Assembly: GCF_905115235.1 (NCBI RefSeq)
Contig: NC_051851.1
Span: 52,711,240 to 52,775,239 of the forward strand
Length of the DNA stretch: 64,000 nucleotides
Direction of reading: 5' to 3'
Source of the DNA: Hermetia illucens
Taxonomy: Eukaryota; Arthropoda; Insecta; Diptera; Stratiomyidae
Program-made: the position numbers and the translations under genes
Part shown: positions 46,073 through 57,352 of the stretch, one piece after another
Layout of the letters: every line of letters begins with the position of its first letter
How positions within the stretch are numbered: position 1 is the first letter of the stretch
Notes under the pieces: model-generated
What the model saw: the letters and a program-made list of their open reading frames with translations, nothing else
What the model was told of the DNA's origin: nothing
Databases searched by the model: none

Positions 46073-49000
46073 ATGTTATTGTTTAAATTCTTGATCGTGT
46101 TAATTGCATTCAAAAATATATTAGCGGGATCAAATCGTACAGGAGGTAACACTGTAGCACCAAAAGTGCACACTGCCAAATTTGCTGCTGGGGTGAGTAC
46201 GCATCATCGTGCTAACATGCCGATCTTAATTTGAAAAAATTTCAGATTCAGCTTCTCTATCCTAAGGATGAGCACCTTTGCGGCGGTGTTATGATAAACT
46301 TGATGCATGTTCTTACAGCTGCAACCTGTGTTCAAGGATTCGAGGAGGGATGGAACTTGGCACAGCTGGTAATGAAGCCTTTTATACTATACAAATTTCA
46401 GTGTCATATGTGATGCAATTTCCGCAAATTCTTAGAAATCTAACGAAGTCTGTGAATGCTGAATAGTCATGACATATTTGGTTAGCTTAAACTACGTACG
46501 CATTTTGAAGCCATTTTACTTTTGCTACCGTACAAGCAGAATTCCATTGTGGTTATAAAAACTGATAATCTCGGAGTATTCCCGTACTATGAATTTTGGT
46601 CCGTAAAATAGTGAAAGTGATCTCCTCGCCCTCTCCTGCCTGCATAATTATGCTAATAATAATAATAATATTTGGGTTCTAAGTCCTGCACTTTTGTGAA
46701 ATGCTAGGCGTGAATTGATTCCACAGCGAACTAACTATTCGACTTGAAATCTATTTATCGATCTATCAAGCATATCTGTATGATAAGAATCCTAGACTAT
46801 GAGGACATTTGGAAGTATCAAGCCATGCTCAGATATTCACTTTGAGCTGCCAGGAATCCGCATTCGTATATAAATAGCATCTTTCTTGTGAACACTGCCA
46901 TGCCTTTTCTTAGGGAAACAGGACAGCAACGATTTGATTTTTTACCCAGTATGCTTCTTAATATACTTAATTGGCTGACTATAAAAGACAATGAACGGCG
47001 TCTTGCGGTAATGGAGACGAAGATGTTCGTTGGACAAGTGGCGTGACGCGATCGTGGAAAACTGCGGGAGAGGCGTCTTCGATGGTATGGTCATGCAATT
47101 CACGCTAACGAGAATTCACTTGCCAAGATTGGTCTGAACATCGAAGTAGTTGGTAAACGACCAAAAGACAGGCCGGAACAACGGTGGCTTGATACATTGG
47201 ATGGTGATTTAAAAGCCTCTAGATTGCATCCAGATCAGGTATTTGATAGAGCCGAATGACGAAATCGGTCACGACGAGCCGACCCCGCTTGTGAACGGGA
47301 CAACGGCTGAAGTAAAAGAAGAAGATCGACAGAGGGACTGACCTTCGGTTGCATGAGAAACCATCCTAAATTTACCCACCGTTCTTTTGGAGTTGAAAAG
47401 AAAGGAGCTAACGACACATTAAGGCTTGACGGGACTACTTGTGAACGGGACAAAGGCTTTGCTGTCAGTTTTCCATGATGACACATGCGGCACGACGACG
47501 TGGATTTATTCCTGATGCTCCATTTATTGATAGGTTTACCAATGTATCCGCGCAGGAATACAATTGTCGTTACCTTTGTTTGCTTTCCCTGTTCCAGTAA
47601 GTAATGCAAATCCCTTACTCAGCCTGTGGCTAGTTTTACTTCTCCATTCAGGTCCTGAATAAAATCCCTCCTATGTTGCGTGTGATTTTCGATATGGAAT
47701 CGGGATTAGTCCTAAAGTCTTTAATTGATAAGGTATTACGTAGGCTTAAATTGACATTACCGTTATATGCCGCTGCCATCATGTGCGCGAGTCCCTTTGC
47801 TCCCCTTTTTTTCGATGCCTCCTTCACCATGCTTAGGACCGCTGCCGGTCCACCTTAATTATACTCGCTGGGTTCATAAAGTTCATAACGTCTGGTAAAT
47901 ATAATTGATCGGGTCCGAAATAATCAATATAAGAGGTCCGTGGCTTAACAATAAAATAACGTTTATTATACATATATCAACATTATTAGCATTAGTATGC
48001 TGTAAAGCGACCTGTTCAAAACTGCGCAAGAGTGCGGTCAGTGTGGAATATGTGTAAGGATGTGGCAAGTGTGCATGCGTGTTGTGCTTGTATGTTCGAG
48101 AACATACGTGTGGAGTATGTGAGTGCATTATCATATCTCCAACAGAACCATCGATTGAGGATGTGATACGTGAACTTTCCCTCTCTGTCGTGACCCTCGA
48201 GCGTGAGCTTTATTTCTCCACGTGTGTGGTCAAGCCAATCAATTTTTCCTTTTTCTAGTTTTAACGTCACGCGTTTTTTTCGGTACGTTCCCGCTATATT
48301 CCCTTTCTTGTTTTTCTAGTTCCGGTACGGTCCTAGAATCGGTTAAAGAACGCGTGCAACTTTGGTTAATACCTGAGAATCCAAAGTGCCAAGAAAGATC
48401 AACTCACAATATACAGACGGACTATCTGGAGGAATGGATTAAGTTTGGATTTCAGGATCCGGTTCATGGGTTTCCAAGTCGCCTTCTGGAAATTCAGAAA
48501 TGGATGTCGGGTGGGATGGGATGTGTCTGGAAGTTTGAAGTCGGGGCTCATGAAACAATTATCATTGATGCCGCGGAAAGTCTCCAGAATAGTATAGGTC
48601 TTAAGATTGGGATTAACAGCAATGTTACTGTTGATGGTGAAGTGACAAAGTGATAATGACCCTTAGTGACAGTCACAACAGCTGAGCTTAAGTGCGGTAG
48701 GTTCATGGTTGGGTGAGCGTTTATTAGAAACTGGTGAAACCTTCCTCCGGTCTGGTTCAACTGTGTATCGAACCTGGTATCTGGTGTTTACGTCTCCCCT
48801 TATTGTTAGCTACCAATGCCTTACTTTGTAGGAGTGGATCCGTTATAAATCGTTAGGGGCTGGATGGGGTTGTAGATAGGTACTAACGTTGTCTCGAAAG
48901 ACAAAGTGTCATGAAAAACAAGCACATGTATACTTTAATTTGAAAAAAAAATTTATAACGTACATATCAAGGAGATGTACCGCTTCTACTATGGTGTGAA

Positions 49001-50403
49001 ATATTATTATAATATTATAATATATTATATATAAGAAAATCAATTGGCCAGATGTTGCTTTATTCAGATATTGGTTTCTCTATTTATTTGATATTAATTG
49101 CCATCATTTGACTCTGTATTTTCATCCATTTGCATAAATTTACTAGAAGCTGAAGACAAGTGATCAATCACAAGAAAACCGTGCATCAACGTTTTTCATT
49201 CACGATTCCTTTAACCGTGAAACAGGAGAAAATAACCTCGCAGTTATCAAGGTGGGTATGGATGAGGTTATATCCAAACCTGTTTTACAAGGAATCATGT
49301 GGAAGTAGGTGGATCATCCATTTACTGATGATGATGGAGCTGGCCCAGTTGAGTTGGCTGCAGAAAACAACACTGAAGAGTGTTTTGTTGCTTCTTGGAG
49401 CAGAAAAGGAGAGGTCTGATTCTTTCTTGAAGTTCTTTAGTCACAAAATGAGAGAGTTAAATTTATTTAAACATGTTTAGTTTGTATTCTTCTATTTTCT
49501 AGTTTGCTTTTACCTTTGTTAACTAACTTCATAATTTCAGCTGTCAGTGGGTAAACAAACTCCAAAAATGGTTCGACCTTCTGCTGAATGCACTGTAAAT
49601 GTATCAAAAACAATATGTTTCGGAAACAATAAAACAGTGACAGTCTGCGACGTAAGTAAATAATACTTTTCTTCATGTTGTGTTGATTGCACAGTGTATT
49701 TTTTGCCAAACTATATGTTGTTGCTTCACCCTTGTTTCGAGCCTAATTTCATACACGCATACATGCTATTCCTGGAAGCTACAAATCAAAAAAAATATCT
49801 GACTTCCGGCAAAAGCAACTCATCAGACGCTACCTCACCTCTGTGCAGGGAGTAAAAATTGAGATCTAACCTAATACAGAGGAGTCAGTGGACCAAAAAT
49901 AGTGGGAGGAAGTTTCTTCTCAATTGGTCTGGGCCAAGATGAGGTAGATAGCAGACTCAGGACTCCCTAATTCTTAGAAGTGTTTTAAATCTACAAATCA
50001 CGTCTCAGAGAATCTTTAGAAGAATATGGTTTTACACTACTCACGAGTTATAGTTTTGATTTCATTTTATAGTTATAGTTTTGATTTCATTATGTGATGT
50101 TTCCAGCTTTTGCCAGAAAATTCCTCAAATCAAACTGCAATTTGAAAATATTTGCCGAAACTTGTCTCCTATCTAGCCTTGCTCAACATTACTCTGGTAG
50201 ATTTGCGATAATAAATGTTCTTCAATAAATTTCAGGAAGACTATGGTTGCCCTCTGATATGTGATGGTTTCTTAGCAGGAATATTCGTTGGGCCCGGCGA
50301 TGCTTGCGCTGGATATCCTGGTGTATACGTCGACGTCAGAGCATATAAGGGGTGGCTCCAAACGACAGCTAAATATATTAGTAAAGGATACAAGAAACTG
50401 TAA
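46073..50403 (+). CDS. Gene 3: S1A serine protease homologue lacking all three triad residues
   Basis: Six exons, all phase 0 and GT-AG: 46073-46192, 46246-46368, 49147-49251, 49309-49413, 49541-49651, 50236-50403, giving 243 aa. The signal peptide MLLFKFLIVLIAFKNILAG decides the start. Chymotrypsin landmarks are LCGGVMINLMHVLTAATC (His replaced by Thr), ETGENNLAVIK (Asp replaced by Asn), VDHPFTDDDGAGPVEL, ECFVASWSRKG (GWG reads ASW), ECTVNVSKTIC, VCD then EDYGCPLIC (GDSGGP lost, Ser replaced by Tyr). Four standard disulphides can still be formed, plus an extra Cys in EDYGCP. The IVGG end is replaced by TGGN after NR. Exon 3 is shorter than in genes 1 and 2 and lacks the V-x-AG strand, but an in-frame stop just upstream fixes its start. 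The protein cannot be a protease; a binding or cofactor role is inferred from the preserved scaffold. Intron 2 (2.8 kb) carries LINE-B debris. Confidence 0.87.
46970..47290 (+). mobile_element. LINE-B 3' end (gene 3 intron 2)
   Basis: Plus-strand blocks TIKDNERRLAVMETKM, LRERRLRWYGHAIHANENSL, AKIGLNIEVVGKRP, RWLDTLDGDLKASRLHPDQV and CERDNG match the C-terminal domain at 43330-43700, with a deletion removing the TSGVT..HIRNEDIRD block. Inside intron 2 of gene 3, same strand. Confidence 0.8.
47291..49146. other. Rest of gene 3 intron 2; unexplained sequence
   Basis: A possible old LTR-like segment lies on the minus strand at about 48250-47930, judged by a TATAATAAACG polyadenylation-like motif and the CGGACC...TTTCGGACCC stretch after it, but no protein supports it. 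A 143-codon plus frame at 48222-48653 (LIPENPKCQERSTHNIQTDY) is not recognised. AT palindromic microsatellite near 49005-49035. Confidence 0.3.
50047..50094. repeat. Short tandem duplication in gene 3 intron 5
   Basis: GTTATAGTTTTGATTTCATT is repeated twice with a few bases between. Simple slippage-type duplication. Confidence 0.7.
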
Positions 50404-51170
50404 GATTTAAGATAATCTCCGCTAATAATGCCATGAAGTCAAAATTGAATGAAATTTTAAAAATATTAAAAAACGGTTAATTCTTTAATACTTCTGCACT
50501 TTTTCAATTACAATTGTCAACTAATATAAAGAAACTGCTAATCAGACTTAATCTTTATCTCATTATATTTATAGGGGCATTACACATAATGATAATATAA
50601 TATATATAATAATATAATAACTCCTTTTCTTCTAATTATTACAGAACAACCAACACAGCCATTATTTTACAAAGAGGAGTTTATTTAAAATTGTTTTTTG
50701 TGCTGAGTTTGCAGTTCAGGAACACATTGATCTTATCATAAAATTTTGTGTACGTTTAAAGATATTATTAATTTACTTATTAAGCTAGTTTTCGATCTAA
50801 CTCTAAAGTTGCCAATCATAGCAAGCATCGAAGGCTGAATATGTTGAGTAAATATTTGATTTCATTACCGTAGTATTATTTAATATCTGCCAAGGAAAGT
50901 CCGTTTTTGACACGGGAATTAACGTCATGTTAAAAAGATTCCTAGAGGAGGAAATAGGTAAGTATATAGTATGACGCTTGTTTTCCATTACTAGGATGAA
51001 AAGCTGATAGACATACAGCAGTAAAATGTGCGAAAAGGCAAAGTGAAAGTGAGAATATTCGTCTTGGAAGTCTTCCTTTAATCAATTTAAGATCATCCTA
51101 TAAGAATATTTTGCGCCATAGAATGTCAGCATTACAGCAAACTAAATAGTTTCTAAAAGTATAAATGTAT
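50404..51170. other. 3' flank of gene 3, nothing recognised
   Basis: AT-rich. A 61-codon minus frame at 50803-50988 has no family signature. Confidence 0.4.
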
Positions 51171-51174
51171 ATAT

Positions 51175-52800
51175 TTGTTGGTCCTTCGAGTCGAATCTAG
51201 CGGCACTAATTAATTGTCCTGAAATTGTGTAAAAATTTGTGTCAGAATGCGTGAATTATTGAAGCAGAAATCAATTGACATCTGTGCGAAGTTGCAGAGA
51301 TTTGGGAAGTTTCTGGAAAACGTGGATGAGAAATCTTTTGAGGAGATTGAGTTACGACTTAACGATATAAAGGCACTGAAGCAGAAATCTGAAAGTGTTC
51401 ATGAAAAATTAAAATAAATCTTCGAAGTGTACTGAAAAGTGAAGCATTTAAATCAATTGATGATCTCAGTGTGATAAACAATAATTATGATTTGACATTT
51501 ATAACTAAAGGGTATACTATCAAATTCAAAACTTGAATTGCACAAATGGTACTCGAACTCTTATGAAATAGTAAAAGACATATCACAAATGAGTATAGAC
51601 GATACTAATTCAAAATGCTCAAAAGTACCAGATGTATCATGGAATGTCTTCCATGATTATTTTGAATTTCCTAATTATTATTTATGCAACATGAATAACA
51701 TAACCAAGAGAAAAGTGATAAGTGAAATCTCATTGATACATTGTATGATGATGTGGCGCGGCAGGATTCGCAGCATTCGAAATTTATTTCGAATGTTGCG
51801 AGTGCGAGCGAATAGATGGCGCGGATCTATCCACTTTGCGTAGCACGCCACGGGAGTGGAAGATCGGAAAAAAGTGTGCCAGGAGTTCGAGACAAAAACT
51901 AGCACGAGGAGGAGCAATACTCCTCATGACCAATTAATTTTGTAATTAAAGTTTAAAATAGAACGAATTCAATAATTTTTCATTTGTTATTAATAAATAA
52001 TAAGTATACAATAAATATTTAAAATAAAGAATGTTAAATACTTAAATCGAATGGGATTATTAGGTTCAATAGCGTTTGAAACTAAATATTTAATGCGGCA
52101 AATATGGAAGTGTGAATTAAACTGGGATGATAATATTCCAGTTGAAATATTAAAAATTTGGACTATGCGCAAATCTCAATTTGGACTTTTAGAAAATATA
52201 AAAATTAATAGATCATTTGAAATGAATGAGTCCGAAGTTGTTGATTTAACTGGATTTTTGGATGCATAATGGGATATGATTTATCAGAATCAAGAAAAAG
52301 GAAAGTTACAAATTGAAGTTAGCATGTTCCAAATCGAGAATTGCTCCAATAAGACGAACCGTGATTAGAACTAAATGGAACTGTGTTGTTAGCTAAATTA
52401 ATGAAACGGGTAGTAATTACTTTAAAACGAAATCACGACTCAAAGACCAACAGTACGATTGCTTTCAGTTGGATAAAAACTAAGGTATTACGAAAATATA
52501 TTTACGTTAGTAATAGAGTAGGTGAGATTTTGAATGTTTCAAATGTTTGAATGAAATCAAATCCATGTGATCTCGTTAGTAGGGGCATGTTCCCAATAGA
52601 CTTAATTAAAAATAAAATGTGGTGGTATAGTCCAAGTTTTTTGAAAGATTTTTCAAATTCTTGGATTTTACACAACAAAAAAAAGTTTCATAAGAGGATA
52701 ACTAACCCAGAATCGATCAATAAAGAACATCTTCGAATTATCAACAAAATTACTCTATATAGGAGGAGAATGAACACATTGAAACGAAAAGACTGTTTTT
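51175..52800 (+). mobile_element. BEL/Pao LTR retroelement fossil, broken
   Basis: Starts near a TTGGTCCTTCGAGTCGAAT leader motif (51178), which is typical just after the 5' LTR of BEL/Pao elements. Parts seen are a gag start at about 51247-51417 (coiled, Lys/Glu-rich), a pol stretch around 51540-51745, a reverse transcriptase connection region at 52051-52270 with the LLG(S/P)...K(Y/I)LMRQIW...WDD signature of the family, and a later region with NPCDLVSRG and MWWYSPSFL near 52560-52650. Clearly broken, with large pieces missing and at least several breaks; old. A solo LTR of a different family sits inside it. Confidence 0.75.
51752..52045. mobile_element. Solo LTR of a CsRn1-type Gypsy element, inside the BEL fossil
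   Basis: Begins TGTGGCGCGGCAGGATTCGC and ends AAATACTTAA, matching the ends of the 5' LTR at 59777-60183 (TGTGGCGCGGCAGGGTCTGC ... AAATACTTAA). The first 60 bases are close, the middle is diverged and shorter. No internal region is attached, so it is a recombined solo LTR. A clean target duplication was not seen. Confidence 0.75.
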
Positions 52801-52838
52801 TGAATGGGTTCAACACTATTGTTTTTATTTGCAGATAT

Positions 52839-52900
52839 CGATATTTCCGGTACCAGTTGTTCACCTTCCTTAGTGCTTACAACTGGCTCCCGAAATATCG
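52839..52900. repeat. Hairpin, 22-base arms
   Basis: CGATATTTCCGGTACCAGTT (52839 on) pairs with AACTGGCTCCCGAAATATCG (to 52900) around a 18-base loop. It stands right at the 3' junction of the LINE-A copy that follows. Confidence 0.7.
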
Positions 52901-52902
52901 AT

Positions 52903-55900
52903 CATCATCAACGGCGCAACAACCGGTATCCGGTCTAGACCTGCCTTAATAAAGAACTACAGACACCTCGGTTTTGCGCCGAGGCCCGCCAATTCGTTAC
53001 CCCTAAATGCTGTCTGGCGTCCTGACTTACGCCATCGCTCCATCTCATGCAGGCCTCGCCTTCTTTTTCTACCATAGATATTGCCCTTATAGACTTTCCG
53101 GGTTGGATCATCCTCATTCATACGGGTTAAGTGACCCGTCCACCGTTACCTATTGAGCCGGATTTTATCCATAACCAGACGGTTGTGGTATCGCTCATAG
53201 CTTTCGTCGTTATGTAGGCTACGGAATTGTCCATTCTCAGGTAGGAGGCCAAAAATTCTTCGAAGGATTCTTCTCTCAGACGCAGCCAATAGTTCACAGT
53301 TTTTCTTGCTAAGAACCCAAGTCCCCAAGGAATACATGGGGACAGACAAGATCATAGTCTTGTACAGTAAGAACTTTGACCTTATGGTGAAACGATTCGA
53401 GCGAAACAGTTTTTGTAAGCCGAAATAGGCTCTGTTGGCTGCTAACAACCGTGCGCGGATTTCATGATCGTAGCTGTTATCTTTATCTTCCCGTTTGACC
53501 AGTGCGGTTTGATGTTGTTGGTTGGTTGGTTTTTGGTGCTGACGTTGCCACCATATATTTTGTATTGCCTTCGTTGATGTGCAGCCCAAGACTTCGATCT
53601 AGATGAAGGCAGTTTGTACGTCTCGGGTGGTTCTTCTCATGATTTCGATGTCGTCAACATAGGCCAGCAGTTGGGTAGACTTAAAGAGGATCGCGCCTGT
53701 TGCATTTACCTCAGCATCACGGATCACTTTCTCGAGGGTCAGGTTAAAGAGGACGCATGATTCGGCATCCTCTTGTCGTAGACCGTTGTTGATGTCGAAT
53801 GGTCTTGATAGTGACCCTATTGCTTTTATCTGGCCTCGCACATTGGTCAGGGTCAACCCAGTTAGCCTTATTAATTTCGTCGGGATACCGAATTCTCTCG
53901 TGGCCGTGTACAGTTTTACTCTGGCTATGTTATCATAGCCTCGCTCAAGTGCAGAGGCAGGGAGTTTTGCGAGTGGCGTCTGCTTATCGCACCGTCTCCG
54001 AACCAGCTGTGATGGTGATTGCGGGAGTGATCCCCGTTGCCTTCCTTGCCAAGGAGCGCAGCTATCTATCGCCGTCATGGCGAAAACTTAAGAGAAGTGG
54101 TTGCCCGTGAAGAACGTCAACGCACCCTTAGCGAGTGGCAACTTTCCTGGCAAAAAGAGCCAAGGGGCAAGTGGACTGCGTGGCTCATTGGCAAATTAGA
54201 CCCATGGTTGAACAGAACGCACGGTGGGATTGATTACTTCCTTACCCAACTTCTAAGTAGGCATGGAGATTTTCAGTCTCACCTGCACAGGATTGGGAAG
54301 GCGCGATCTCCTGATTGTGTCTTCTGCAATGGAGTGGTGGACGACGCTGAACATACCTTTTTACCTTGCGAGAGGTGGGACGGCCTCCACCAGCAACTTT
54401 ATGCAGACGCAGGGGAGCTCGCTCCAGACAACATTGTCAGAGAGATGCTGAAGAGCGCTGGCAGCTGGAATTGCATTGCGCATTATGTTGGGGCTCTTCT
54501 TATTACGAAGAAGATTGAACTCGACCGGCGGAGGGATCGGACGGTAAGGGGTACCCTGAACTAACAACAACTCCCTTCGTCCCCTCCCCTCCCGTTGTTG
54601 AAAGGAATTCCTTGACTTGACGGCTCTCAAATCCGTGAGAGCGGGAGGGCTAGCCCGAAGTAATGTGTCAAACTGTTCCAGGCTAGTTCTCTGATGACAG
54701 GGAGGTGTTTATTTGGTAGTCCGCCAGCGTGCTGTTGCGGGAGTCCAAAACTCTGTGTGTAAACGCATTCACCTATCCTACTCAAAAAAAAAACAAAATG
54801 CTATCATAGGCGGCTTTAAAGTCGATGAACAGTTGGTGCAACTGTTGTCCATATTCAAATAGTTTTTCCATCGTTTGCCGCAGGAAGAAAATCTGATCTG
54901 TTGCTGATTTGCCTGGAGTGAAGCCTCTTTGGTATGGGCCAATGATGTTTTGGGCGTATGGGGCTATCCGGCCTAGCAAGACAGTGGAGAATATCTTATA
55001 GATGGTACTCAGCAACGTGATACCTTTATAATTGCTGCATTGTCTGATATCTCCCTTTTTATGTATGAGACAGATAATGCCTCTTTGCCAATCGTCAGGC
55101 ATTGATTCGCTGTCCCATACCTTGAGCACAAGTTGATGAACCACTTGGTGTAACTGGTCGCCTCCACATTTAACTAATTCGGCTGTAATTCCATCGGCTC
55201 CTGGCGACTTATGATTTTTTAGCCGATGAATTGCACGGACTGTTTCTCCTAAACTTGGTGGTGGCAGTGTTTGTCCGTCGCCTTCAGTCGGCGGGACCTT
55301 CAACTCGCCGATGTTCTGGTTGTTCAGTAGTTCATCAAAGTACTCAACCCATCGCTCTAATATGCCCATTCTGTCGGAAATCAGACTTCCCTCTTTTTCT
55401 CGGCAGGATGAGCATCGTGATGTATAAGGTTTCATCCTGCTGACCTGTTGGTAAAACTTGCGCTCCTGGTGGTGTTTCTCCCTGTACTTTTCCAGTTCAA
55501 AGAGTTGTTGGTTCTCCAAGGCTTCCTTTTTCCGTCTGCGAAGTCGCTTCTCCGCTCGACGGAGTTCGTGACAAGTCTCTGCGCGTGCCCACGTTGGCCG
55601 TATCAATGGTAAGGTTTTCAGGTGGTTGTGAAGATCATTTGTTGATGCTTCATCTTCAGGACCTCTGTTGACTGCGGTAATTGCGGCATCCATTTGCGTC
55701 TTATAGGTATCGAGGGGAGCTGTGTTATGGATGGCTTCAGTATTCACTCTCGCCTGATTGTCAGAGGGGATTGTAGATAATTCGAGCTAGGAGCACCATG
55801 TCAACGAGATAGTGGTCCGGGTTTATATTGGCGCCCCTATATGTTCTGACATTCATCGAGGCTGAGAGGTGGCGGCGTTCAATCAGTACGTGGTCAATTG

Positions 55901-56772
55901 GGTTGAAAGTGGTCTCGTGTAAAGAGGCCCAAGTATGTTTGTGAACCGCTTTTCGCGCAAACCAGGTACTTTCCACAACCATTTCGTGTGAGACTGCTTA
56001 CTGGATAATGCGCAATCCGCTATCATTGGTACTCTTATGTAAGCTATGGGAGCCAACGTATCGCCTGAATACGGGCTCCGTGCCTACTTGACGGTTGAAA
56101 TCTCCAAGTATGATTTTGATATCATACTTGGGACAGGCTTCGAGGGTCAGCTCAACTGCCTCGTAGAAGGTATCCTTCTCCGACTCTGCAGTCGCCTCTG
56201 CAGGGGCGTGAACGTTTATGAGGCTTATATTTCCAAACTTGCCTCGTAAACGCAGAGTGCATAGCCTTTTGCTTATATTTTCAAAGCCGATAACAGCAGG
56301 TTTCATTTTTTGACTGACTAAGAAACCTACTCCGAGCACATGGTTTACTGGATGGCCACTTTAATATATGGTGTAGTGGCTCTTCTCCAGAAAACCGGTC
56401 CCTGCCCATCACGTCTCTTGTAGCGCTGTAACATCATCCTTATATTGGGGCAGGGTATCGGCAGCATTCGGTCTGTACAGGGAGCACGCTCCATGAGAAA
56501 ATGCGTTCATCGTTGTAAGATTCATCCTGTCTGAGGCTCCTTTCGTGGCTTCGTAACATCGGTTTTCCGTGTAGGGTTGTCAGCCCTACCCAACCCCGCG
56601 GGCGGGAGACTCGCCTTCATCCTTCTATGCCTGCAGTTTTTCATAAAACTCCCAGCGGTCACCACGTGGAGGTGGGTTTGGTAGTTGAGCTGTTGATGTT
56701 GGTTCAGCAGCGTTTCCCAGGTTTTATGCTCCATCGTGGATACCAATCCACCAATCCAATAACCGCCCGAAC
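52903..56772 (-). mobile_element. LINE-A (RTE-like), near full-length copy with nested LINE-C
   Basis: About 3.0 kb without the insertion, as usual for RTE elements. On the minus strand from 56772: a leader with CGATGGAGCATAAAACCTGG, an endonuclease piece (56339-55998) with MLGVGFLVSQKMKPAVIGFE and ILGDFNRQVGTE (GDFN box), a 321-codon frame (55747-54782) with TWARAETCHELRRAEKRLRR, HRLKNHKSPGADGITAELVK, CSNYKGITLLSTIYKIFSTV and FIDFKAAYDSI (catalytic Asp), then after the nested element VKLYTATREFGIPTKLIRLT, LLAYVDDIEIM (YVDD), KLLLYKTMILSVPMYSLGTW and the C-terminal RILRRIFGLL domain. The 3' end is the GTTGCGCCGTTGATGATGAT tail. Flanks share TATCGAT (52896-52902 and 56773-56779), a candidate 7-bp target duplication. 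Several frame breaks, inactive. Confidence 0.88.
53939..54798 (+). mobile_element. LINE-C (R1/Loa-like) 3' fragment nested in LINE-A
   Basis: 860 bp on the plus strand, flanked by TGTTATCATAG (53928-53938) and TGCTATCATAG (54799-54809), an 11-bp target duplication with one mismatch. It carries VLRVASAYRTVSEPAVMVIA and a 175-codon frame (54037-54564) with GKWTAWLIGKLDPWLNRTHG, DYFLTQLLSRHGDFQSHLHR, the Cys/His tail CVFCNGVVDDAEHTFLPCE and ALLITKKIELDRRR. A 3' untranslated part and an A-rich tail (54782-54798) follow. The clean frame and near-exact target duplication make it one of the younger insertions here. It is 5' truncated. Confidence 0.9.
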
Positions 56773-56779
56773 TATCGAT

Positions 56780-57352
56780 ATTTGCAATTAAAGCCCCTAA
56801 TCAATAAACGTTTTTTTCGTTTCATTGAAACACAGAGCAACCAAAAAGTTCGACCCTATAAGCCACAATGCACACATGTTTCAGCCTGACTCACCAGTGA
56901 GGTTACCCTAACTTTTAAAAGATGCTTACGAGAATAATTACATGGAGTATAATTAATTGCAGGTGGTCGATCTTTTCTTAAAAGTATTTGTCTTTTTACC
57001 AACGAAAAAATGGGCAGAAACACTTTTATATAAAGAAAAGAGAGACACGTCAAGACCTACATAAAGTGATTCTCTTAGTGATGCCGACCTAGGGTACGAG
57101 CAATCGCATGACTCGATTTTGATTTTAAGAAGCTGAAATATTACATAATTCTCTAATTCTCAAGGGAACTATCAAATTAATTCTATCATGACTATTCTGT
57201 CAAAAGCATGATATTATAAATGACAGAAAAATATTTAGAGATAATTGAAATAAAAATTATTCCACACCAAACCAGCAAGAGGCACAGTTGAATATGCCAT
57301 GGCAGAGTTAGCATTTTATATTTAAAAAGTTTATTTCTCTAATCATTTTATC
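56780..57352. other. Upstream flank of gene 4
   Basis: AT-rich, no element recognised. TATATTTAAAAAG at about 57317 is a weak TATA-like site roughly 35 bases before the gene 4 start codon; too close to be convincing. Confidence 0.3.

Noticed and set aside
48222-48653. 143-codon frame as a gene in the gene 3 intron
   Set aside because: No recognised domain, no signal peptide or splice partners, and it lies in repeat-rich intron sequence.
54037-54564. 175-codon frame as a host gene
   Set aside because: It is the ORF2 tail of LINE-C inside an 860-bp insertion with target duplication.
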